Part shown: positions 33,660 to 42,396 of the stretch, piece by piece
Layout: each line of letters opens with the position of its first letter
Numbering within the stretch: the first letter of the stretch is position 1
Assembly (NCBI GenBank): GCA_964585305.1
Contig: CAZPDM010000001.1
Coordinates: 62,001 to 126,000, forward strand
Origin: CAZPDM01 sp964585305
GTDB taxonomy: Bacteria > Planctomycetota > Uabimicrobiia > Uabimicrobiales > JABWCH01
Length of the DNA: 64,000 bases
Reading direction: 5' to 3'
Notes under the pieces: model-generated
Seen by the model: the letters and a program-made list of their open reading frames with translations, nothing else
What the model was told of the DNA's origin: nothing
Database searches by the model: none
Made by a program: the position numbers and the translations under genes

Positions 33660-34679
33660 ATGAGAATCCGGTGGCGCAATCTGGAGCTACCCATCCGAGT
33701 GGTATGTAATAAAGAAGAAACTACAAATTCTGGCGAATTGGTAGCAGAATTTGTAGCAGAGCCATTTGAACCTGGTTTTGGCCGAACCATTGGCAATAGT
33801 CTCCGCCGTGTACTTCTCTCCGCAATTGAAGGCTGTGCAATTACCTCAGTAAAAATTGAGGGTATTCAGCATGAATTTTCAACATTGCCCGGAGTTCTTG
33901 AAGACATAACTGAAATTATCATCAATATAAAAAAACTGCGCATTAAGATGGAATTAGATTGCACTAATCCAGTTAAACTGTGGATTAAAGTGAAACGCAA
34001 GGGGCCTGTTACTGCAGCAGATATCCAATTCAATAGCAATGCCTCTGTTATAAATAAAGATTTGCTTATCGCTACTCTTACAGAGGAACGCGAATTTTCT
34101 GTTGAAATGGAAGCACAGCGAGGTCGTGGTTATCTTCCTGCTGAAAAAAAGGAACCACAAGAAATTGGAGTTATTCCAATTGCCTCGATATTTACGCCTG
34201 TTCGACATCTGGAATATTTGATTGAGAATACTCGCGTAGGAAATACAACAAACTACGATCGTTTGATATTAAAAATTCGTACAGATGGCACTATTTCTCC
34301 GGAAACAGCCCTTGTCGAAGCGGCCAAAATCCTTCGTAAACATCTAAACCCCTTTGTCCAATATTCTGAAGTCGGCTTAGAAGTCCCACAAGAGCCGAAA
34401 GAAACACCTGAGGAAGATCAACAAAAACAAGAAGAGAAACAAAAGTTGTTAGAAAAGTTAGACCAATCTCTTAGTGTTTTGGAATTAACTGTTCGGGCAA
34501 CAAATTGTCTTACCTCTATAGGTGTCCACACCATTCGAGATTTAATTAAACAATCTGAAGTAGATTTACTCAAGATTCGTAACTTTGGGAAAACTTCACT
34601 TAACGAAATTAAAGAAAAATTAAAAAAGATCGATCTACATCTGGGTATGCAAATTGACGAGATGCAAAACCAGGAGTAA
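33660..34679 (+). CDS. rpoA: DNA-directed RNA polymerase subunit alpha
   Basis: 339 residues from the ATG at 33660. GAAAGG is 11 bases upstream of it, whereas the ATG at 33651 is only two bases from GAAAGG. N-terminal dimerisation domain with F-E-P-G-F-G-R-T-I-G-N-S-L-R-R-V-L-L-S; C-terminal domain with L-T-V-R-A-T-N-C-L and R-N-F-G-K-T-S-L-N-E-I. A Gln/Glu/Lys-rich linker joins them. Core polymerase assembly subunit. Confidence 0.97.
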   Translation: MRIRWRNLELPIRVVCNKEETTNSGELVAEFVAEPFEPGFGRTIGNSLRRVLLSAIEGCAITSVKIEGIQHEFSTLPGVLEDITEIIINIKKLRIKMELDCTNPVKLWIKVKRKGPVTAADIQFNSNASVINKDLLIATLTEEREFSVEMEAQRGRGYLPAEKKEPQEIGVIPIASIFTPVRHLEYLIENTRVGNTTNYDRLILKIRTDGTISPETALVEAAKILRKHLNPFVQYSEVGLEVPQEPKETPEEDQQKQEEKQKLLEKLDQSLSVLELTVRATNCLTSIGVHTIRDLIKQSEVDLLKIRNFGKTSLNEIKEKLKKIDLHLGMQIDEMQNQE

Positions 34680-34735
34680 TCCAAGGGGCGCGGCGCCTTC
34701 AAGGAAATAGGCTGTAAATTGCCGCGAAAAATCGT

Positions 34736-35326
34736 ATGAGGCATTTAAACAAAGGTCGTATATTAAATCGAAGCAGCAGTCATCGACAAGCACTACAACG
34801 CAATGTTTTGACTAGTCTGTTTACTTATGGCAAAATCACTACTTTATTATCTATTGCAAAACAATATTCCGGAGCAGCAGATAAAGTTATTACTATTGCA
34901 AAACGTGCAGATCAAAAAGTTAAACAGATGACTGAAAAACTTACTAAGACACAAGAAGCTAAACCTGAAGCAGAAAAATTGCCAGCAGAAAAATTACAAT
35001 TAGAAATTACTTGCCGGGCAGATGCTATTAGGGCAGCACATCTCCGTCGAATTATGGAATTAGTACCCAATAAAGATGTTGCTCGTAAAATTTTCTATGA
35101 TATTGCTCCTCTATATGCTAAACGTAACGGTGGTTATACCAGTGTTTTTCATTTGAATAAGCGTCGTCTCAACGATAATGCAAGACAAGCTATTCTTATG
35201 TTAGTTGAAACATTACCTACTACTGAACAATTTACAGAAAATAAAAAGAAACAAAAAACAGAAAAAGAAAAACACGATTTAGCAAAAAAACAAAGCAAAG
35301 AAAAAGTACGCAAGGAAAAAAAATAA
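34736..35326 (+). CDS. rplQ: 50S ribosomal protein L17, with C-terminal extension
   Basis: 196 residues against about 120-130 in most bacteria. The start R-H-L-N-K-G-R-I-L-N-R-S-S-S-H-R-Q-A-L and the later G-G-Y-T-S-V are L17 features. There is a Lys/Glu-rich insertion near residues 65-85 and a highly charged tail after about residue 155. It is the last gene before a terminator and the assembly gap. Confidence 0.93.
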   Translation: MRHLNKGRILNRSSSHRQALQRNVLTSLFTYGKITTLLSIAKQYSGAADKVITIAKRADQKVKQMTEKLTKTQEAKPEAEKLPAEKLQLEITCRADAIRAAHLRRIMELVPNKDVARKIFYDIAPLYAKRNGGYTSVFHLNKRRLNDNARQAILMLVETLPTTEQFTENKKKQKTEKEKHDLAKKQSKEKVRKEKK

Positions 35327-35364
35327 TTGTTCCAAATTAAGCGGAAGAAACTTGCGTAAATAAG

Positions 35365-35397
35365 GCCAGGAAGGATTCTTCCTGGCTGTTATTTTTT
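35365..35397 (+). terminator. Terminator after rplQ
   Basis: Stem GCCAGGAAG (35365-35373) / CTTCCTGGC (35378-35386), loop GATT, T-rich tail running into the gap. It closes the superoperon. Confidence 0.85.
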
Positions 35398-35398
35398 A

Positions 35399-35498
35399 NN
35401 NNNNNNNNNNNNNNNNNNNNNNNNNNNNNNNNNNNNNNNNNNNNNNNNNNNNNNNNNNNNNNNNNNNNNNNNNNNNNNNNNNNNNNNNNNNNNNNNNN
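35399..35498. other. Assembly gap, 100 N
   Basis: Exactly 100 undetermined bases, the usual placeholder for a scaffold join of unknown length. The neighbourhood of rplQ and gltX is therefore not proven by contiguous sequence. Confidence 0.99.
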
Positions 35499-35515
35499 TA
35501 TGGAGAAATTAAATT

Positions 35516-37084
35516 ATGTCAGAAGTAAGAGTACGAATTGCGCCATCTCCTACAGGTTCGCCTCATGTAGGAACCGCATATATCGCACTATTTAATTATT
35601 GCTTTGCTAAAGCTAATAAAGGAAAGTTTATTCTTCGCATTGAAGATACCGATCAGACGCGTTCACACCCTGCGTATGAACAAGCTATTTTAAATGCGTT
35701 GCGTTGGGTTGGATTAAGTTGGGATGAAGGTCCAGATGTAGGCGGCCCTCACGCACCATATCGTCAAAGCGAACGAACTGAGATATATAGACAACATGCC
35801 GATAAATTATTGCACAAAGATGCTGCCTATCGTTGCTTTTGTTCAGAAGAACGATTAGAAAAAATGCGAGAAGATCAAGCTAAACGTGGCCTAGATCCTA
35901 AATATGATGGAAAATGCCGTACTTTAGCTGAACATGTTGTTGCAATGAAACTGAAAGATAAAGAGCCTTTTGTCGTTCGTTTGAAAGTTCCAAAGCGCGG
36001 AAAATGCGTTATTGAAGATAGATTACGTGGCACAGTAACATGTGAATACAAAGATATCGACGATCAAGTTTTATTAAAATCTGATGGCTTTCCCACATAC
36101 CATCTTGCTAATGTTGTAGATGATCATATTATGGGAATTACTCATGTAATTCGTGGAGAAGAATGGCTTCCATCTACTCCGAAGCATGTTCTTTTATATG
36201 AATTTTTCGAATGGACGAAACCAGAATTTATTCACATGCCTCTTTTATTGAATCCAGATAAATCTAAACTTTCTAAACGCAAAAATCCTACTTCAATATT
36301 TTACTATCGTGATGCAGGATTCTTGCCAGATGCTTTATTGAATTATCTTGGTATGATGGGCTATTCTCGTCCTAATGGACAGGAAAAGTTTACTGTTGAG
36401 GAAATGGCTTCTGATTTTGATATTAACCGTATTGCATTAGGTGGTTCTGTATTTGATGTTCAGAAATTGAGATGGCTAAATTCAAAATATATTCGAGAAA
36501 ACTATACTCCTGAAACCTTGTTAAAACGTATGAGCGAATGGCGTTTGAATATGGATTTCATTGCTAAAGTAGTTCCTTTGATGATGGAACGCATGGAAAC
36601 CATGGGCGATTTTATGTCCCGTTGCTCATTCTTCTGGTCTGGTGACTTAGAATATCATCCCGATACTCTGATTCCTAAAAAACGTACTGCAGAAGAAACC
36701 GCTAAAGTTCTTCAACATTTAATGACGGAATTAGATAAAGAACCTGATTGGAATTCAACAACATTGGAAAATAAACTTCGCGATCTTTCTCTTATTTGGG
36801 AATGGAAGATTCGTGAAGTTGTTGCTCCTCTTTTTGTTGCTATTACAGGGAAAACTGTAGCTCCTCCATTGTTCCAATCTATGGAATTGCTTGGTCCGCA
36901 TATCTGTCGTTATCGACTTGTACATGCTATTGAAAAATTAGGTGGAATGACTAAAGATAAGATTGCTGATCTTGAAAAAGAAATTGCGGAGCGCAAAGCT
37001 AAAATTGCTGCTACGAAATCAGCAACTCCTACACAAGACGCTAGTAAACCACAACCTCCAAGTGATGATAAACCTAAAGCATAA
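35516..37084 (+). CDS. gltX: Glutamyl-tRNA synthetase
   Basis: 522 residues, class I. The HIGH-type motif P-H-V-G-T-A-Y is near residue 16 and the KMSKS-type motif K-L-S-K-R near 245. R-I-E-D-T-D-Q-T-R-S confirms the Glu/Gln group. It charges tRNA-Glu (and possibly tRNA-Gln in organisms with transamidation). About 35 residues of Lys/Ala/Pro-rich tail follow the anticodon-binding domain. GGAG lies just after the assembly gap, so the start looks complete. Confidence 0.95.
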   Translation: MSEVRVRIAPSPTGSPHVGTAYIALFNYCFAKANKGKFILRIEDTDQTRSHPAYEQAILNALRWVGLSWDEGPDVGGPHAPYRQSERTEIYRQHADKLLHKDAAYRCFCSEERLEKMREDQAKRGLDPKYDGKCRTLAEHVVAMKLKDKEPFVVRLKVPKRGKCVIEDRLRGTVTCEYKDIDDQVLLKSDGFPTYHLANVVDDHIMGITHVIRGEEWLPSTPKHVLLYEFFEWTKPEFIHMPLLLNPDKSKLSKRKNPTSIFYYRDAGFLPDALLNYLGMMGYSRPNGQEKFTVEEMASDFDINRIALGGSVFDVQKLRWLNSKYIRENYTPETLLKRMSEWRLNMDFIAKVVPLMMERMETMGDFMSRCSFFWSGDLEYHPDTLIPKKRTAEETAKVLQHLMTELDKEPDWNSTTLENKLRDLSLIWEWKIREVVAPLFVAITGKTVAPPLFQSMELLGPHICRYRLVHAIEKLGGMTKDKIADLEKEIAERKAKIAATKSATPTQDASKPQPPSDDKPKA

Positions 37085-37130
37085 CAAACAAAACCGGTAT
37101 CCATAAATAAAGGATGCCGGTTTTGTTTAG
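37085..37130 (+). terminator. Terminator after gltX
   Basis: Stem ACAAAACCGGTATCC / GGATGCCGGTTTTGT with one G-T pair, loop ATAAATAAA, directly after the gltX stop. Confidence 0.7.
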
Positions 37131-37169
37131 ATAGAATTTTTTTTATAATTTTTTATAGAGGGTCATATT

Positions 37170-39482
37170 ATGAAATGTTTTATTTTTCTATGTTTTTTTT
37201 GTGTTATGTTATCGTTTTCTTCTTCTCAAGAAGAAATTGAATTAAGTATTCAAGCTGGAGAGTTGATTGAAAAGGTTGAAAATGTAAGTGTGAAAAATAT
37301 ATTACAAAAAAAGTTTGAGCAGATACTTTCAATAGAGAACAATAGTTATAAAATCAGGGAATTAAAACAATTTTTAACAACTTTACAAAAAACAGTAGAA
37401 AAAAATAAGATTTATGAATCAAAAAAGATACAAGAAAATAGTAGCAAAAATATAGCTGCTGTTAATGTTGCTAAAGAAGTGGAGTTGCATAATTTACTTG
37501 TAGAATATGCTTGTTTATTACGCGATTTAAATGGCAATAGTGTTGATATAGTGAGAAAACAGTTACAGGAAAATTTAAATAATGCAGAACTTTCTTCTGA
37601 TGCAAAAAAATTGTTAGAAAGTTTAATATTTACATGTAGCCAAGCTGAAACAGCTTTAAAAGGGTTGGGATTTTTTGAAAAAGATCGTAAAGACTCTCAA
37701 GCATCTAATACTTTTGAAACAGGGAAAGCTGTTGTTGGAAGTCTTGTAGGAGCAGTTTTAGAAGAAAACCCATTTCTTTTAATTGAAGGAATTGTATCTT
37801 TATATCAAGGCGTCCAACAACATAAGCAAATCAATGAACAATCAAAATTGCGGTTGGAAATGGTTTTGGCTGGTTATCATGCAAATTTAGATAGATTGTT
37901 ATATGATCTTAATCAATATCGTTCTGGATTAACGTATACCTATAAAGTTGCATCAAATAGTTTTTTAACTAAAGAACTTTATTTGCAATTTCGACAAGGA
38001 ATTATTGAAAAGGACATTGTAAAGCGTGTTGAGCTATTAAAATCTATTTGTGGTGAATGTCCAAATTTTCGAGATGCTTTGTATTACTTATATTCAGCCT
38101 ATAAAGAGCAAAAAAATGATGTATTTGCGGAAAAAACTTTATTAGAATGTGAAAAACATCCTTCTTTAATTTGGCGCAAAGATGTTTATATGGCATATAT
38201 TTACGGGAATTTATCATACTACATGAGCGATGATATTACTGCTATTCAATATAGTAATAAAGCATTGGCAATCAAACCAAATTATGCTTTAGCTTATAAT
38301 AACAGAGCCGTTTGTTATGCTAATTTAGGTAGAAAAGAAGATGCTTTAAAAGATATTGAAAAAGTTATTAAGTTAGAGTCGAATAATGGATTTTATTGGC
38401 AAAATAAAGCAAAGATTTTAGCTAAATGTTTTCAACAGAATGAACAAGCGTTAACAGCTTTAGCAATAGCAATTGATAAGGGCTACTATGATTTTGCCAA
38501 AATTCGTGCCTACAAATCTTTTGAAAAGGTTTTTGCTTTGCCAAGAGCAAAATATTTGTTAATGCCTAAATTACATGCTGCTTATAAACAAGGTATTTTT
38601 AATGATGATATAATCATAACTAATCTTAGCTCTTATCAGCTAAATAATATTAAACTTGAGATCAAAGTAATCTGTGGGAAAGAGAAAAAGGATGCAAAAA
38701 AAGAAATATCAAGATTATCAGCGTGTAATCAAGAAGGTTCTAGTATAAAATTTAAAAATATATTTAGTTTGCCAAATGATAAATATAAACTGATTGAATT
38801 AATTTATACTACAGAAGAATATCCTCAAGAAAGCTATACTAATTTTAGTACCAATCCAGAATATCCTACTATGGAAGATTATTATTGGAAAGAAACTTGG
38901 AAACTTTTAGAAAGTAAGCCAACGCCTAATTATGAGGAAGCCTATAAACTTGCTAAGATTTATCTTGAATATTGTCCGGATAGTTCGGCATGGTCTTTAT
39001 TAAGCCAAATAAGTTTTGCATTAAATAAAAATGTAGAAGCTGAAGCTTATGCTAACAAAGCAATTCAAATTGCTGTAGAAGATATAGAATTATTAAAATG
39101 GACAAATCCGATTGAAAATAGAACAGAAAATATTCGTAAAAACACTGAAGTTGCTTGGAAAATCAAACATCAATTTGTATACAATCGCGTTTGGAGTGCA
39201 TATCTTGAAGAAAATGTTCGGTTAGTAAAAAGATATAATAATTCATGTTTTTTAGATCAAGTGTTGCAAGATGATATAACTTTTTTAGCTGCTTCTGATG
39301 ATAAAAATCATCTTAACGCACTTGCTGCTTTTTTAGCTTGGCAAAAAAATGCTACAGATGCAAATGAATATGCTAAAAATGCACTTCCTGAAACTCCGCG
39401 TCGTGTTCAACTGCTACTTAGAGGAATGACTCCTAAAAAGGTAGAAATTTATTTAAAGTTAGAAAAATCTACAAAAAATTAA
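37170..39482 (+). CDS. Exported TPR-repeat protein of unknown function
   Basis: 770 residues. A signal peptide (1-19, ending S-S-S-Q) is followed by a helical, Lys/Glu-rich N-terminal region (20-130). A central segment around 185-215 is moderately hydrophobic. Tetratricopeptide repeats lie at about 340-425 (A-L-A-I-K-P-N-Y-A-L-A-Y-N-N-R-A-V-C-Y-A-N-L-G is the clearest) and 590-660. TPR solenoids bind other proteins. The gene has GAGGG before the ATG. It ends 118 bases before the kinase gene, so co-transcription with the kinase-PilT block is possible but not shown. Confidence 0.7.
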   Translation: MKCFIFLCFFCVMLSFSSSQEEIELSIQAGELIEKVENVSVKNILQKKFEQILSIENNSYKIRELKQFLTTLQKTVEKNKIYESKKIQENSSKNIAAVNVAKEVELHNLLVEYACLLRDLNGNSVDIVRKQLQENLNNAELSSDAKKLLESLIFTCSQAETALKGLGFFEKDRKDSQASNTFETGKAVVGSLVGAVLEENPFLLIEGIVSLYQGVQQHKQINEQSKLRLEMVLAGYHANLDRLLYDLNQYRSGLTYTYKVASNSFLTKELYLQFRQGIIEKDIVKRVELLKSICGECPNFRDALYYLYSAYKEQKNDVFAEKTLLECEKHPSLIWRKDVYMAYIYGNLSYYMSDDITAIQYSNKALAIKPNYALAYNNRAVCYANLGRKEDALKDIEKVIKLESNNGFYWQNKAKILAKCFQQNEQALTALAIAIDKGYYDFAKIRAYKSFEKVFALPRAKYLLMPKLHAAYKQGIFNDDIIITNLSSYQLNNIKLEIKVICGKEKKDAKKEISRLSACNQEGSSIKFKNIFSLPNDKYKLIELIYTTEEYPQESYTNFSTNPEYPTMEDYYWKETWKLLESKPTPNYEEAYKLAKIYLEYCPDSSAWSLLSQISFALNKNVEAEAYANKAIQIAVEDIELLKWTNPIENRTENIRKNTEVAWKIKHQFVYNRVWSAYLEENVRLVKRYNNSCFLDQVLQDDITFLAASDDKNHLNALAAFLAWQKNATDANEYAKNALPETPRRVQLLLRGMTPKKVEIYLKLEKSTKN

Positions 39483-39600
39483 TGAATGTAAAAGGATATA
39501 TATTCTAGAAATTTTTTATATTTTTTTTCTTGTTGTTATTTGTTTCTTGTGGTAGCATAAAGTTACAAGATATATAGTATTTTTTGATTAGGGAATCAAT

Positions 39601-41208
39601 ATGGGTACAAAAGAAGAAGAATTAAATTCAAGTTCAGGGAAAAAGCCATTGCCAAATATTTCCAAACCATACACTTCTTTACCTATCAATCATGTCAATA
39701 ACTTTGAAACGCTTGCAATTTCTATGCAAACTTCAACAATACAAACACCTTTTATTCAAACTCCAATGGCTTTAATGGGAAAAAAAGATGAAGTGGAATT
39801 TTTAGAAAGAAAGCCTCAAAGAAATTCCCAATCTCAATTACCTCAACAAAACTTTCAACCACAAAAAGCTGATTCACAAAAATTAAATATGCTTCGAAAA
39901 ACACCCACCGTGCAAGCTCCCGAAACTGTAAATATGTCTCCTGGACAATATTTAGGGCAACAATATTTAGAACAGCAATCAACTCCTCCTCAATCTTTGC
40001 AACCAACTCCTCTTCAACAACCAGCTAAATTTATTAGAAAGGTTTCTCCAACACAAGATCAGGCAACTGTAAATATGGAGCCTGATGAATACCTTGGCGA
40101 ATCTCAACAGCCTTCGCAAGTTGTACAATCTCAGCATCCTGCTAAATTTATTAAGAAGGTTTCTCCAACGCAAGATCAGGCAACTGTAAATATGGAGCCT
40201 GACGAATATCTAGGCCAACAGCCTGTGCAAGAAGTGTCATCTCACCAACAGCCTGCTAAATTTATCAGGAAAGTTTCACCAACACAAGATCAGGCAACTG
40301 TAAATATGGAGCCTAATGAATATCTTGATCGAACACAGAATCCAGAGCCGCAACTCCCTGCTGCTTCTAAAAAAGATCCCTTTGGAATGTTAGGCTCTGC
40401 TCTTATGGGAAAATATAAAATAGTAAGCTTTTTAGGTCAAGGCGGTATGGGAGCAGTTTATTTAGCAGAACATAAAATTTTAGGAAATCGTGCAATTAAA
40501 TTTTTATCTAAAAGTGAAGGTTTAAGTTCTGTAATGCTTTCACGTTTTATCAACGAAGCTAAGGCTGCAGCTAAAGTTCAGCATCGAAATGTGGTACAAG
40601 TTTATGATATTGATGAGACACCTTTATATCATTTTATTGTTATGGAATTTGTCAAAGGTGCAGGTCTTGATAAATTATTAGAAAATGGGCCATTATCAGC
40701 ACCACAGTCTATCAAAATTATTAAGCCTATCGCAGAAGGATTGAATGCTATTCATGCTGCAAATATGATCCATCGTGATGTTAAACCAAGTAATATTATG
40801 ATAGCTCAAAATGGGGATCCTAAGATCATGGATTTTGGTATTGTTAAAGATGCAGGAAGTACTGCAGGTTTAACAGGAGTTGGAACTATTATTGGAACGC
40901 CACAATTTATGTCGCCTGAACAGGTTCAAGCCGGAGCAATTGATGCACGAAGTGATATATATTCTTTAGGAGCAACATTTTACTATTTGGTTACAAACCA
41001 AGTATGTTTTAGTGGCTCTATCATGCAAATTATGTATCAAATTTTAAATGTTGAACCTATTCCTCCAAATGAATTCAATGCTGGCATAGATACAAAATTG
41101 TCTCAGATTATTATGAAGATGATGGAAAAAAATCCGAAGAGTCGTTATCAAAGTATGTTGCAAGTAATTGATGTATTAGATACTTATGAAAAAACAAAAA
41201 AAAGATAA
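39601..41208 (+). CDS. Soluble Ser/Thr protein kinase with N-terminal repeat region
   Basis: 535 residues. The kinase domain is C-terminal (about 271-530): glycine loop G-Q-G-G-M-G, K300 (RAIKF), catalytic H391-R392-D393, D411-F-G and S-P-E, so it should be active. Residues 1-265 are Gln/Pro-rich and carry three near-identical repeats (from residue 141; 39, 38 and about 30 residues) containing K-V-S-P-T-Q-D-Q-A-T-V-N-M-E-P-D-E-Y-L, plus a divergent earlier copy. There is no membrane helix or PASTA domain. The repeats resemble phosphorylation or docking sites. It is the first gene of the PilT cluster. Confidence 0.9.
   Translation: MGTKEEELNSSSGKKPLPNISKPYTSLPINHVNNFETLAISMQTSTIQTPFIQTPMALMGKKDEVEFLERKPQRNSQSQLPQQNFQPQKADSQKLNMLRKTPTVQAPETVNMSPGQYLGQQYLEQQSTPPQSLQPTPLQQPAKFIRKVSPTQDQATVNMEPDEYLGESQQPSQVVQSQHPAKFIKKVSPTQDQATVNMEPDEYLGQQPVQEVSSHQQPAKFIRKVSPTQDQATVNMEPNEYLDRTQNPEPQLPAASKKDPFGMLGSALMGKYKIVSFLGQGGMGAVYLAEHKILGNRAIKFLSKSEGLSSVMLSRFINEAKAAAKVQHRNVVQVYDIDETPLYHFIVMEFVKGAGLDKLLENGPLSAPQSIKIIKPIAEGLNAIHAANMIHRDVKPSNIMIAQNGDPKIMDFGIVKDAGSTAGLTGVGTIIGTPQFMSPEQVQAGAIDARSDIYSLGATFYYLVTNQVCFSGSIMQIMYQILNVEPIPPNEFNAGIDTKLSQIIMKMMEKNPKSRYQSMLQVIDVLDTYEKTKKR
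40021..40340 (+). repeat. In-frame tandem repeat inside the kinase gene
   Basis: Three copies beginning at 40021, 40138 and 40252 (periods of 117 and 114 bases), each with AGATCAGGCAACTGTAAATA. A diverged fourth copy lies at about 39895-39960. The repeat is coding and keeps the frame. Confidence 0.9.
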
Positions 41209-41235
41209 AAATAATTTTGGAGCAAGTTAAAAGAT

Positions 41236-42351
41236 ATGGCCAAAATAGATGCTTTTTTTCGTTTGATGAATGTCCAAGGGGCTTCAGATTTACATGTTTC
41301 TTCAGGCAATGTCCCTGCTTTAAGAATTAAAGGTGAGTTACACCGAGTAAAATATAAAGAGCTTGAAGATGAAGAATTACGTGATATTTTGTATGAAATA
41401 TGCCCAGAGCATAAACAAAAAATATTTGAAGAAAAAGGTGATATTGATTTTGCTTATGAGTTGCCTAATATTGGACGGTTTCGTTCAAATTATTTTCGTC
41501 AGGCTCATGGAATTTCGGCTGTTTTCCGACAAATTCCTAGCAATATTTTAACAATAGAGCAACTTGGATTGCCTTTAGTGATTAAAAGGATTGCAAATTT
41601 TCAAAAAGGACTTGTGCTTGTTACAGGTACGACTGGCAGTGGAAAATCTACTACTTTGGCAGCAATAATTGATTACGCTAATAAAACACGTAAAGGACAT
41701 ATTATTACAATTGAAGATCCTATTGAATTTATGCACAAATCTTATAATTGTATCATTAACCAACGTGAAGTTGGGCGTGATACACAAACTTTTTCCTCTG
41801 CTCTTCGGGGAGCTTTACGAGAAGACCCTAATATTATTATGGTTGGAGAAATGCGTGATTTGGAAACGATTTCGTTGGCAGTAGAGGCTGCCGCTACTGG
41901 TCATCTTGTTTTTGGAACTTTACATACGCAGGATGCTTCAAAAACTGTGGATCGTGTTATTGAAGTATTTCCTGTTGCTATGCAACAGCAAATACGAAAC
42001 ACACTTGCAGATTCTCTTAAAGCAGTTATTTCCCAAAGTTTATTTAAACGTAAAGATAAAAAAGGTCGAATTGCCAGCTTAGAAATTTTAGTACATACTT
42101 CAGCCGTAACTTCTTTGATACGTGAAAATAAAACACATCAATTGATTAACGTTATGCAGACTGGAAAGCGTATGGGAATGCGTCTTATGGATGATTCAAT
42201 AGAAGAGCTTTTAACAAAAGATTTGATCACTGCTGAGGATTCTTTTGAAAAGGCTATAGATAAAGGACGCTTTGTCAAATATTTGAAGGAAATTCCTGAA
42301 GAATATAAAGAAATGTTTGAAAAAGTCAATGTGTCCGAGAATTCTAACTAA
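41236..42351 (+). CDS. pilT: PilT-family type IV pilus retraction ATPase (copy 1)
   Basis: 371 residues, full length. Walker A G-T-T-G-S-G-K-S-T-T, Asp box I-T-I-E-D-P-I-E-F, Walker B I-I-M-V-G-E-M-R-D and His box H-L-V-F-G-T-L-H-T are intact. The AIRNLIRE motif of PilT appears as V-T-S-L-I-R-E-N-K. It forms hexamers that power pilus disassembly at the inner membrane. It lies 27 bases after the kinase gene. Confidence 0.92.
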   Translation: MAKIDAFFRLMNVQGASDLHVSSGNVPALRIKGELHRVKYKELEDEELRDILYEICPEHKQKIFEEKGDIDFAYELPNIGRFRSNYFRQAHGISAVFRQIPSNILTIEQLGLPLVIKRIANFQKGLVLVTGTTGSGKSTTLAAIIDYANKTRKGHIITIEDPIEFMHKSYNCIINQREVGRDTQTFSSALRGALREDPNIIMVGEMRDLETISLAVEAAATGHLVFGTLHTQDASKTVDRVIEVFPVAMQQQIRNTLADSLKAVISQSLFKRKDKKGRIASLEILVHTSAVTSLIRENKTHQLINVMQTGKRMGMRLMDDSIEELLTKDLITAEDSFEKAIDKGRFVKYLKEIPEEYKEMFEKVNVSENSN

Positions 42352-42396
42352 AATTTTTTTATAGAATTTAGGATGGGCTGAAAATAAGGACTAGCT

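Noticed and set aside
40021..40340. Repeats as a CRISPR array
   Set aside because: The units are long (114-117 bases), in frame within an intact kinase gene, without unique spacers, and no cas genes are present.
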